In this document: positions 34,411-47,000 of the stretch, piece after piece
Numbering within the stretch: position 1 is the first letter of the stretch
Layout: each line of letters starts with the position of its first letter
Assembly: GCA_009746045.1 (NCBI GenBank)
Contig: RPFO01000164.1
Coordinates: 3,791,740 to 3,855,739 of the forward strand
DNA: 64,000 nucleotides
Reading direction: 5' to 3'
Source: Mesostigma viride
Lineage: Eukaryota; Streptophyta; Mesostigmatophyceae; Mesostigmatales; Mesostigmataceae
Notes under the pieces: generated by a model
Databases searched by the model: none
What the model was told of the DNA's origin: nothing
Seen by the model: only the letters and a program-made list of their open reading frames with translations
Program-made: the position numbers and the translations under genes

Positions 34411-34512
34411 CCACTATAGATTCCGGTGAAATGGGTGTGAGTTTACCACTATAGATTCTCTGCTGCCCATGTGCGGAGTTTGACACAACAACAACAACAA
34501 CAACAACAACAA
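34411..34512 (+). mobile_element. Inverted, truncated LINE 3' end with (CAA)n tail
   Basis: Plus-strand CCACTATAGATTCTCTGCTG CCCATG is followed by a (CAA)n tract ending at 34512. The minus strand of the large LINE's 3' end (about 21410-21339) has the same order. This is therefore a second, strongly 5'-truncated copy of the same LINE family in opposite orientation, head to head with the 5' end of the large copy. Confidence 0.55.
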
Positions 34513-34901
34513 CTCGTCGCTACCGTATCTCGGTGCTGGAGAATAGGGTTCCGACAAATCGCATAAAAATCTAGTTAAACAAGAAAGTCCGTTTATACGG
34601 CAGTATACTTGGAAGTACGCTAGCGACCGGGCGCCCCATGCCGCCGACCTGGCATTGCCTGGGCGTGCAATATAGAGTGGGCGAGCTGCCACTAGTGCTA
34701 TTTAATAGCACGGTAGTGCAATTGGCCATGGCGGCGAGCACATTGGGTTCTGTGCAGCCACGGAAGCCGTGGGGAAAATGTCGCTACAATAGGTTGTAAG
34801 GAATTGTGACTACCGGTTACTGCTGATTCTGGACTGAAGGCCTGCGTTATCACGTCGTGGGCCTGCGTTTTGGTTTTGTCACGTGCTTTTGATAGAAAAA
34901 A
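34513..34901 (+). promoter_or_regulatory. Presumed promoter and 5' leader of the importin gene
   Basis: 389 bp between the LINE tail and the importin start codon. It includes a G-box-type CACGTG at about 34879-34884 and an A-rich AAAAAA directly before ATGG at 34902. No clear TATA box is placed at a usual distance. Assignment as promoter is by position only. Confidence 0.35.
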
Positions 34902-35003
34902 ATGGCTGTCATGGTGGATGCCGCCATGCTTTGCTCGGTCCTGCAAAATGCTCTCAGCACCAACAAGGAGGAACGGAAGGCCGGAGAGTTGCAGCTAGAC
35001 CAA
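34902..35003 (+). CDS. IPO7: Importin exon 1
   Basis: 34 codons, MAVMVDAAMLCSVLQNALST to QLDQ, donor CAA|GTAGGT, phase 0. ERKAGELQLDQ starts the importin-beta N-terminal (IBN_N) domain. Other in-frame ATGs (codons 4 and 9) are possible alternative starts. Confidence 0.85.
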
Positions 35004-38000
35004 GTAGGTATCTCATTTGCAACACCTTTCTCTGCTTGTCGAGGGCCTAACTGGCGCCTTAACTGGCGCCTGCCTAGCGGGAGCCGTCGTCGAATTTCCG
35101 ACCCAGGCGCTATCCAAGGCATACGCAATAGCCTTATGCTTGATATATTCTTGCCGTGATTTATTTTCAGCCTGCTCGCTTCCCCTACCAGTGTATTGTC
35201 CACCCACGCCCGTATTCCTTTGAATCTGTTCTTTCTTTATCCCCCTCTATTATCCCTGCGTCGCGAGCGACCGCAAAGTTGACTAGCCACGTTATATCTC
35301 CGGGCATATTACCGTACATCACAACACGTCAACGTGCGGGCCGACAAGCAGGCATGCAGCCAGGATGACTCTTTGAATACAGCTTGGCTCGCAAACTGTC
35401 CGTTTAATTGCTCTGGTTGATGGCCCGCGCCCCTAACGCCCTCAGCATCCAAGTGCCCCGCCCACGTACTGATGTAACATCATCCCCCTCTTCCTCCTTT
35501 CCATTCCCCATGCTCCCGACCCTTTCTATTCCCATCACCCCTGACTGGCCCTCACCCCAACAATTGCCAGCCAGTCTCTGCCACCATGGCATGCTGACTA
35601 CTAGCACATGCACCAATCATACTCGATGCTAGGATTATATTAATTGCGCCCTTTCTTTTTTAATGATAACCTTGTCAAGGCACACGCTCTTCTCAATACT
35701 ACCCTCCTGCATACCTGTGCCTGTCCTTTACGCAGTGACTTTTGTTGTGTATTAGCATCTTTTGGACTTTGTAGGGGTCTAAGTAAAAACGCCCAAGTCC
35801 TGAAAAATCCTGAAGTCCAAAACACATTCGCTAAAAATCCCCCCAACTCCTCCTTTGCCTGACCTTTTCTTGGGGGGGGTGGGGGGCGGGGGGGGGGAGT
35901 GTACTACCGGCCGCCACTGGCGTCGGGCGATCCAAGAATCTATCCTCTCAAGCATCTCGGGTATCACACGAGCAGCAGTTCTACTGTCAACGCCCAAACA
36001 TCGCCCAGCCCTTACTGGGGTTTACGACCGATCCAACAGCTTGAATAACAGGACTAGGCGGCATTATATCCATCGCCCAGCCTTTACTGGGGTTTACGAC
36101 CGATCCAACAGCTTGAATAACAGGACTAGGCGGCATTATATCCATCGCCCAGCCCTTACTGGGGTTTACGACCGATCCAACAGCTTGAATAACAGGACTA
36201 GGCGGCATTATATCCATCGCCCAGCCTTTACTGGGGTTTACGACCGATCCAACAGCTTGAATAACAGGACTAGGCGGCATTATTTCCCTGTCTGAAGGCC
36301 TGGGGACTTAGCCTCCTTCTCTTTCTCCCGGTCATGGGTAACTTCGCAAGAATAAATAAACTGTAGTGTTTGCCATGTGACTTCAGTACAGCCTTCTGCT
36401 TAAGTGTGCCTGTCCTTGTCAGTGCCATCTTCCCAACACATCTGCCCTTCATTGCGCGACACTGCTTTGTTAAGACATGCGCCATCCCTCTCTCAACACT
36501 ACCCTCTGAGCACAAGCACCCCAGCCTGTCAGCACAAACCACCTGGCTCGCCATATAACTCTGCTGGTGTAGTTGTTCTGGTTCGTTTTACAATCACAAT
36601 CCGCTCACATATGAAGCAGCTACCGGGCCACATGGTCAGCATGCTGCCTTTTGATACTCCCTCCACAGCACGCGCCCCTTTGCTGAAACCACCTGGTTGC
36701 CCGTATGATACCATCCCCCCCCCCCCCCCCCCCCAGATGAAGCACCTGCCGGGCCACATGGGCAGCATGCTGCAGGTGATCGCGTCGGCCCAGATCGAGC
36801 CGGGTGTGCGCCAGTTCTGCGCCATCTACCTCAAGAACATGGTGCACAAAGACTGGGGCCCGAGGGAAGGTGAGCTCCCTTTATCGTTCTTCCTTGATGG
36901 TGGCGCCACCGTTCTCACAAGGACTGGGCTGTGAGGGAAGGTGGGCAAGCCTGCCCTCTTAGGCATGAAGGGAAGTGCCCATGGCTTTGTCTGGCCTCTA
37001 GTTCTTGGTCACATAGGGGCATGGTTGCCACGTCGCTCGGACCACGTGCGCTAGCAGAAAGCTCGTAACCCCAAGCAGTTTTACTTGCAACTCTACCTGG
37101 TTGAGACAGGGCCTGAGGGAGGCAACTTGGGGACCGGAAATGGCAGGTTGCGCGAATCGATCACCTCCCAGAGGGCGAACTCCCAACGTATGCGCATACT
37201 ACCACATGGACGCATACGTGCGTGTGCGTACGTATACGTGTATTTTGTGTGCCCAGGCTGTGATTGCGTGTCTGAGTGGCTGAGGTCCTCGGATCACGGT
37301 GTAAGCTCACGCGGCACACCCCGTCGCTTCTTACACTCCGTCCTGCACTCAAGAGTATGCATCGACGTGGGTGGCTGCTGGCCTGTCATCTGTCCCCCCC
37401 CAAAAGGATATGGGTGGGGTGGGGTGGGGTGGAGTGGGGCGGGGGGGGACAGGGTAGGGCGGGGCGGGGCGGGGCGGGGCAGGTTATGTTGGCCTTGGTT
37501 GCTATGTGTTGCGATGGGTTGTATGGAATCGCATTGTGATGTGTGTCCATTGACTGCCAGTCTTTTTTCCCCTTGAATTATGTTTTCCCCTTCACGTATC
37601 GAATGCTTTTGAATGCTTTTCGCTCTCTCACACGGGTTTGTTTGCCCCCATGCACCCCCTGTGTCCTCCCCGGATCTCGCTTGCAGTCGAGGACACACAG
37701 CCCTCGCGCTTCCTCCCCGAGGAGAAGCAGATCCTTCGGGACAACTTGGTGGAGGCCATCATCCATACCCCACACGAGATCCGGTGCGCGCTTGCCTCAA
37801 GTGGGACCGATACCATCCACATGCACCGTGTGCAGCATCTGGCACCATGTTATATGCACAGTGTGCGGCATCTCGGAGAATACTGAGGTGTCTCATGATT
37901 AGACACAAGTTGCCGACCGCTTGGGTCTAGGAGGAAATTTCTGTAGCTGCTCATGGTGGCCCTTTCCTACTGCCCCCTTTTTTCCGCCTATGCCCCACCT

Positions 38001-41000
38001 TCTGCTTTCATCCCCCGATTCCTCACACGCCTTCATGCCCCCCCCACCACCCTGCTCCTGTCCTTCTCCCCCCTGCCCCTTCTCCACTTCCCCCCTTTCT
38101 CCCCCCCCCCCTTCCCCCCCCAATAAACAGCTCCCAGCTGGGTGAGTGCATGCGTATGCTGGTGATGTCTGACTTTCCCGAGAGCTGGCCGGGCCTGCCG
38201 GTCCAGATCGACGGCCACTTGCGGTCACAGGACCACAACCGGACGTACGCTGCGCTGTTGGCGCTGCGCCTGCTCAGCCGCAAATACGAGTGAGTGGAAA
38301 ACGGGCGAAAAGATCAATCATTTTTGAAAGCTGTCAGAGGAGGAAGTTACAAATATATCAATTGCTCGGCTAGGGCAGATTGGCAAATATTGGTTAGTGA
38401 GCGGTGCGATCTTAACAATTATTGGGAGGAAGATCGATGAGACAATTTTGTCAAGAAGAGGATGGAAGTACGAATAGATAGTTTTTTCTAGTGCAAGTGT
38501 GATGGTGTGGATTGTGGCATACGCCCATATCGGGAGTCCAAAAGCTTCTATTGCACCGTTGGATGGCAGGTGCGGGCAAATGTGCAGCCCTCAGCTGGGG
38601 TTTGCAAACTACACACAGTCGAACTGTTGAAGATTGGCTTTGATTGATGGCCCTTGGCGCTGCCAAGCGCATCCCTCCCCCCCCGCCCCGGTTCCCCCTC
38701 CACTGGATTTCTGGCGCCTAAAACAGGAAAATATAATATCCCACATGTGCGGATGTCGCAGAGTGATTTTTGTATCAAATAAGGTACCAAGGCACACCAC
38801 CCCCTTGCTCGGGCATTCCTGATCAGGTTTTGCCTCCAAAATGACCCCAACGGTCCTGCACCATCCCACTGTCCTGTGTCATGTGCCTTGTGGCAGGTTC
38901 AAAGACGAGGAGGAGCGGGGACCGATGCGGCCGATCGTGAACGCCTTCTTCCCCATTATCCTCCAAATGGCAGAGGCGCTGCTGCAGGTGCGGCAGCAAG
39001 GCCACCGAGCCAAGTAGCCAGTGGGATATGAGATAATGGGATATGACCGTGGGGTATAATATATTAACCGGTGGGGTATAACTGTGGGGTATAATATATT
39101 AACCAGTGGGATATGTGATAATGGGATATAACCGTGGGGTATAATATATTAACCAGTGGGATATGTGATAATGGGGTATAACTGTGGGGTATAATATATT
39201 AACCAGTGGGATATGTGATAATGGGATATAACTGTGGGGTATAATATATTAACCAGTGGGATATGTGATAATGGGATATAACCGTGGGGTATAATATATT
39301 AACCGGTGGGATATGTGATAATGGGATATAACTGTGGGGTATAATATATTAACCGGTGGGATATGTGATAATGGGATATAACCGTGGGGTATAATATATT
39401 AACCGGTGGGATATGTGATAATGGGGTATAACTGTGGGGTATAATATATTAACCAGTGGGATATGTGATAATGGGATATAACTGTGGGGTATAATATATT
39501 AACCAGTGGGATATGTGATAATGGGGTATAACCGTGGGGTATAATATATTAACCAGTGGGATATGTGATAATGGGATATAACTGTGGGGTATAATATATT
39601 AACCAGTGGGATATGTGATAATGGGGTATAACTGTGGGGTATAATATATCAACCAGTGGGATATGTGATAATGGGATATAACTGTGGGGTATAATATATC
39701 AACCGGTGGGATATGTGATAATGGGATATAACCGTGGGGTATAATATATTAACCAGTGGGATATGTGATAATGGGATATAACTGTGGGGTATAATATATT
39801 AACCAGTGGGATATGTGATAATGGGGTATAACTGTGGGGTATAATATATTAACCAGTGGGATATGTGATAATGGGATATAACCGTGGGGTATAATATATT
39901 AACCGGTGGGATATGTGATAATGGGATATAACTGTGGGGTATAATATATTAACCGGTGGGATATGTGATAATGGGGTATAACCGTGGGGTATAATATATT
40001 AACCAGTGGGATATGTGATAATGGGATATAACTGTGGGGTATAATATATTAACCAGTGGGATATGTGATAATGGGATATAACTGTGGGGTATAATATATT
40101 AACCGGTGGGATATGTGATAATGGGATATAACCGTGGGGTATAATATATTAACCAGTGGGATATGTGATAATGGGGTATAACTGTGGGGTATAATATATT
40201 AACCAGTGGGATATGTGATAATGGGGTATAACTGTGGGGTATAATATATTAACCGGTGGGATATGTGATAATGGGATATAACTGTGGGGTATAATATATT
40301 AACCAGTGGGATATGTGATAATGGGATATAACCGTGGGGTATAATATATTAACCGGTGGGATATGTGATAATGGGTATAACCGTGGGGTATAATATATTA
40401 ACCAGTGGGATATGTGATAATGGGATATAACTGTGGGGTATAATATATTAACCGTGGGATATGTGATAATGGGGTATAACTGTGGGGTATAATATATTAA
40501 CCGGTGGGATATGTGATAATGGGATATAACTGTGGGGTATAATATATTAACCGGTGGGATATGTGATAATGGGATATAACTGTGGGGTATAATATATTAA
40601 CCGGTGGGATATGTGATAATGGGATATAACTGTGGGGTATAATATATTAACCGGTGGGATATGTGATAATGGGATATAACTGTGGGGTATAATATATTAA
40701 CCGGTGGGATATGTGATAATGGGATATACCGTGGGGTATAATATATTAACCGGTGGGATATGTGATAATGGGATATAACTGTGGGGTATAATATATTAAC
40801 CGGTGGGATATGTGATAATGGGATATAACCGTGGGGTATAATATATTAACCGGTGGGATATGTGATAATGGGATATAACTGTGGGGTATAATATATTAAC
40901 CGGTGGGATATGTGATAATGGGATATAACCGTGGGGTATAATATATTAACCAGTGGGATATGTGATAATGGGATATAACTGTGGGGTATAATATATTAAC

Positions 41001-44000
41001 CAGTGGGATATGTGATAATGGGATATAACCGTGGGGTATAATATATTAACCGGTGGGGTATAACCGTGGGGTATAATATATTAACCGGTGGGATATGTGA
41101 TAATGGGATATAACTGTGGGGTATAATATATTAACCAGTGGGATATGTGATAATGGGATATAACTGTGGGGTATAATATATTAACCGGTGGGATATGTGA
41201 TAATGGGATATAACCGTGGGGTATAATATATTAACCGGTGGGATATGTGATAATGGGATATAACCGTGGGGTATAATATATTAACCGGTGGGGTATAACC
41301 GTGGGGTATAATATATTAACCGGTGGGATATGTGATAATGGGATATAACTGTGGGGTATAATATATTAACCAGTGGGATATGTGATAATGGGATATAACT
41401 GTGGGGTATAATATATTAACCGGTGGGATATGTGATAATGGGATATAACCGTGGGGTATAATATATTAACCGGTGGGATATGTGATAATGGGATATAACT
41501 GTGGGGTATAATATATTAACCAGTGGGATATGTGATAATGGGATATAACCGTGGGGTATAATATATTAACCGGTGGGATATGTGATAATGGGATATAACT
41601 GTGGGGTATAATATATTAACCAGTGGGATATGTGATAATGGGATATAACCGTGGGGTATAATATATTAACCAGTGGGATATGTGATAATGGGATATAACT
41701 GTGGGGTATAATATATTAACCAGTGGGATATGTGATAATGGGATATAACTGTGGGGTATAATATATTAACCAGTGGGATATGTGATAATGGGATATAACT
41801 GTGGGGTATAATATATTAACCAGTGGGATATGTGATAATGGGATATAACTGTGGGGTATAATATATTAACCAGTGGGATATGTGATAATGGGATATAACC
41901 GTGGGGTATAATATATTAACCGGTGGGATATGTGATAATGGGATATAACTGTGGGGTATAATATATTAACCGGTGGGATATGTGATAATGGGATATAACT
42001 GTGGGGTATAATATATTAACCAGTGGGATATGTGATAATGGGATATAACTGTGGGGTATAATATATTAACCAGTGGGATATGTGATAATGGGATATAACT
42101 GTGGGGTATAATATATTAACCGGTGGGATATGTGATAATGGGATATAACCGTGGGGTATAATATATTAACCGGTGGGATATGTGATAATGGGATATAACT
42201 GTGGGGTATAATATATTAACCAGTGGGATATGTGATAATGGGATATAACCGTGGGGTATAATATATTAACCAGTGGGATATGTGATAATGGGATATAACC
42301 GTGGGGTATAATATATTAACCGGTGGGATATGTGATAATGGGATATAACTGTGGGGTATAATATATTAACCAGTGGGATATGTGATAATGGGATATAACT
42401 GTGGGGTATAATATATTAACCAGTGGGATATGTGATAATGGGATATAACCGTGGGGTATAATATATTAACCGGTGGGATATGTGATAATGGGATATAACT
42501 GTGGGGTATAATATATTAACCGTGGGATATGTGATAATGGGATATAACTGTGGGGTATAATATATTAACCAGTGGGATATGTGATAATGGGATATAACTG
42601 TGGGGTATAATATATTAACCGGTGGGATATGTGATAATGGGATATAACTGTGGGGTATAATATATTAACCAGTGGGATATGTGATAATGGGATATAACCG
42701 TGGGGTATAATATATTAACCGTGGGATATGTGATAATGGGATATAACTGTGGGGTATAATATATTAACCGGTGGGATATGTGATAATGGGATATAACTGT
42801 GGGGTATAATATATTAACCAGTGGGATATGTGATAATGGGATATAACTGTGGGGTATAATATATTAACCGGTGGGATATGTGATAATGGGGTATAACTGT
42901 GGGGTATAATATATTAACCAGTGGGATATGTGATAATGGGATATAACTGTGGGGTATAATATATTAACCAGTGGGATATGTGATAATGGGATATAACCGT
43001 GGGGTATAATATATTAACCGGTGGGATATGTGATAATGGGATATAACTGTGGGGTATAATATATTAACCGTGGGATATGTGATAATGGGATATAACTGTG
43101 GGGTATAATATATTAACCGGTGGGATATGTGATAATGGGATATAACTGTGGGGTATAATATATTAACCAGTGGGATATGTGATAATGGGATATACCGTGG
43201 GGTATAATATATTAACCGTGGGATATGTGATAATGGGATATAACTGTGGGGTATAATATATTAACCGGTGGGATATGTGATAATGGGATATAACTGTGGG
43301 GTATAATATATTAACCGGTGGGATATGTGATAATGGGATATAACCGTGGGGTATAATATATTAACCAGTGGGATATGTGATAATGGGGTATAACTGTGGG
43401 GTATAATATATGAACCAGTGGGATATGTGATAATGGGATATAACTGTGGGGTATAATATATTAACCGGTGGGATATGTGATAATGGGATATGACCGTGGG
43501 GTATAATATATTAACCGGTGGGATATGTGATAATGGGATATAACTGTGGGGTATAATATATCAACCAGTGGGATATGTGATAATGGGATATAACTGTGGG
43601 GTATAATATATTAACCGGTGGGATATGTGATAATGGGATATGACCGTGGGGTATAATATATTAACCAGTGGGATATGTGATAATGGGATATAACCGTGGG
43701 GTATAATATATTAACCAGTGGGATATGTGATAATGGGGTATAACCGTGGGGTATAATATATTAACCAGTGGGATATGTGATAATGGGATATAACTGTGGG
43801 GTATAATATATTAACCGGTGGGATATGTGATAATGGGATATAACTGTGGGGTATAATATATTAACCAGTGGGATATGTGATAATGGGATATGACCGTGGG
43901 GTATAATATATTAACCGGTGGGATATGTGATAATGGGATATAACTGTGGGGTATAATATATCAACCAGTGGGATATGTGATAATGGGATATGACCGTGGG

Positions 44001-47000
44001 GTATAATATATTAACCGGTGGGATATGTGATAATGGGGTATAACTGTGGGGTATAATATATTAACCAGTGGGATATGTGATAATGGGGTATAACTGTGGG
44101 GTATAATATATGAACCAGTGGGATATGTGATAATGGGATATAACTGTGGGGTATAATATATTAACCGGTGGGATATGTGATAATGGGATATAACCGTGGG
44201 GTATAATATATTAACCGGTGGGGTATAACTGTGGGGTATAATATATTAACCGGTCGGATATGTGATAATGGGATATAACTGTGGGGTATAATATATTAAC
44301 CAGTGGGATATGTGATAATGGGATATAACTGTGGGGTATAATATATTAACCAGTGGGATATGTGATAATGGGATATGACCGTGGGGTATAATATATTAAC
44401 CAGTGGGATATGTGATAATGGGATATAACTGTGGGGTATAATATATTAACCAGTGGGATATGTGATAATGGGATATAACCGTGGGGTATAATATATTAAC
44501 CGGTGGGATATGTGATAATGGGATATAACTGTGGGGTATAATATATTAACCAGTGGGATATGTGATAATGGGATATAACCGTGGGGTATAATATATTAAC
44601 CGGTGGGATATGTGATAATGGGATATAACTGTGGGGTATAATATATTAACCAGTGGGATATGTGATAATGGGATATAACTGTGGGGTATAATATATTAAC
44701 CGGTGGGATATGTGATAATGGGATATAACTGTGGGGTATAATATATTAACCGGTGGGATATGTGATAATGGGATATAACCGTGGGGTATAATATATTAAC
44801 CGGTGGGATATGTGATAATGGGATATAACTGTGGGGTATAATATATTAACCGGTGGATATGTGATAATGGGATATAACTGTGGGGTATAATATATTAACC
44901 AGTGGGATATGTGATAATGGGATATAACTGTGGGGTATAATATATTAACCAGTGGGATATGTGATAATGGGATATAACTGTGGGGTATAATATATTAACC
45001 AGTGGGATATGTGATAATGGGATATAACTGTGGGGTATAATATATTAACCAGTGGGATATGTGATAATGGGATATAACTGTGGGGTATAATATATTAACC
45101 GGTGGGATATGTGATAATGGGGTATAACCGTGGGGTATAATATATTAACCGGTGGGATATGTGATAATGGGGTATAACTGTGGGGTATAATATATTAACC
45201 AGTGGGATATGTGATAATGGCCAATGGGATATAACTGTGGGGTATAATATATTAACCAGTGGGATATGTGATAATGGGATATAACTGTGGGGTATAATAT
45301 ATTAACCAGTGGGATATGTGATAATGGGATATAACCGTGGGGTATAATATATTAACCGGTGGGATATGTGATAATGGGATATGACCGTGGGGTATAATAT
45401 ATTAACCGGTGGGATATGTGATAATGGGATATAACTGTGGGGTATAATATATTAACCAGTGGGATATGTGATAATGGGATATAACTGTGGGGTATAATAT
45501 ATTAACCAGTGGGATATGTGATAATGGGATATAACTGTGGGGTATAATATATTAACCGGTGGGATATGTGATAATTGGTGAGCTATGCTCATTTTATCTA
45601 TGACTAACCTGCTGAGCGGAGAATGCAACGCCGTATAGCACCAAAGGAAAAAATAATTTTAGAAAAAATATTTTTTGTGCTGGCACCCGTACCCCAGCCA
45701 CCCAGGTAGGGGTTGGCTGGAGAGGTGGTTGCTATAAAGGGTGGGCTTCCATTCTAGGGAAGCAGGTTGTTTCTTTTGCCTGAGAACCTCAAGTGACCAC
45801 ATCACAAAAAACAAAACGCAATATAACACATCAAGCATTATAACCCACCATGACCTCAGTGACAGCCCCAGAGCGGAATTTCATAGCAAAGCTCAAGCAA
45901 GAAGCCAGGGAGGGATGCACCCCAAAGGAGGCCGCAACTGCGGTCCAGAAGATCCTAGGGGAGGGGCATTGGCTAGAGCGGATCCAGAAGCTCAATCCGG
46001 GGCGTGCCAAGAACGTCATGGACGTGTTGGAGAAAAGGGGGTTTGTCAGCGACTGGGATGGGGAGGAGGCCCTGGCCGATGTGCTAGCAGCGCAACTGGG
46101 GGAGGCTATTGCAGAGCCGGATCCACCAGTGTCAGCAGGTGGGGTGGGAGCTGGGGGTGTTCCCCCTTCGGCAGGTGGAGGCGGAGGGGCGGGGCATGGT
46201 GGACCGGGCGCTGGCGAGGAGGATGGCGCCCCTGGGGCGATCGACCAGGATGTGGCGGACCTAGACCGGAACATAGGTCGGCTGCTGGGCACCGAGACGG
46301 GCTATGCAACGCCAGCGGGAGGGCTTCCATCCCGCCCGGGCAACGCCCGCACTGGCGGAGATATTGGCGACCTGATATCGGCCATGTCGAAGCTGCTGGA
46401 CCAGGCAAAGACTCCAGCAACTGCAAGCCCAGCCGCAGCGGCGACTGCTGGCAGGCTGGCGCGCACGAAGGGGGTGGCGCTGAGCGGGCATGCAGTGCCG
46501 GTCCTGGTGAGCAACATGCTGGAGGCGGTGCTGCCGGGGATGCTGGACTACGCAGAGAGCGTGGGGGGGAAGTCAATCCGTGCATCGTTAATGCTGACGA
46601 TGCACGGCAGCTCAGCCAGCGGGGAGAGGAGGATGCTGCTCCTGCAGATGGCAGGAATTCTGGACACGATGGTGACAGAATTTGGCTACTGGGCCACGCC
46701 ACGCTCCGAAGTAATTCTGGAGCTGGCAGCAGCCGAGTACCTGGCAAAGCTGATCACGGCATGCCAGCTGGTGGATGTGGGGTCGACGGGTTGGAAGGGG
46801 ACTCCGTCGGCAATGCTGCCATTCCAGGAGGGTGGAGCAATGCTGGCGTCTCCGGCGGTGCGGGCGGCGATGAGCATGGGGAAGCTGCAGCACAAGCTGG
46901 AGCAGGGTCCCGGCAAGAAGGGGCAGGGCGGCCCGTCCAACAACAACAAGTGAGGGAGCGGTGCCTTCTTCCACTACCTCTTCCAGCACCCCTGCCACCT

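Noticed and set aside
38988-39015. Importin ending in QVRQQGHRAK at a TAG after exon 5
   Set aside because: The family sequence continues exactly from LLQ to VENPGAEVAELL in exon 6, and the donor CAG|GTGCGG is in the right phase; truncation would only result from intron retention.
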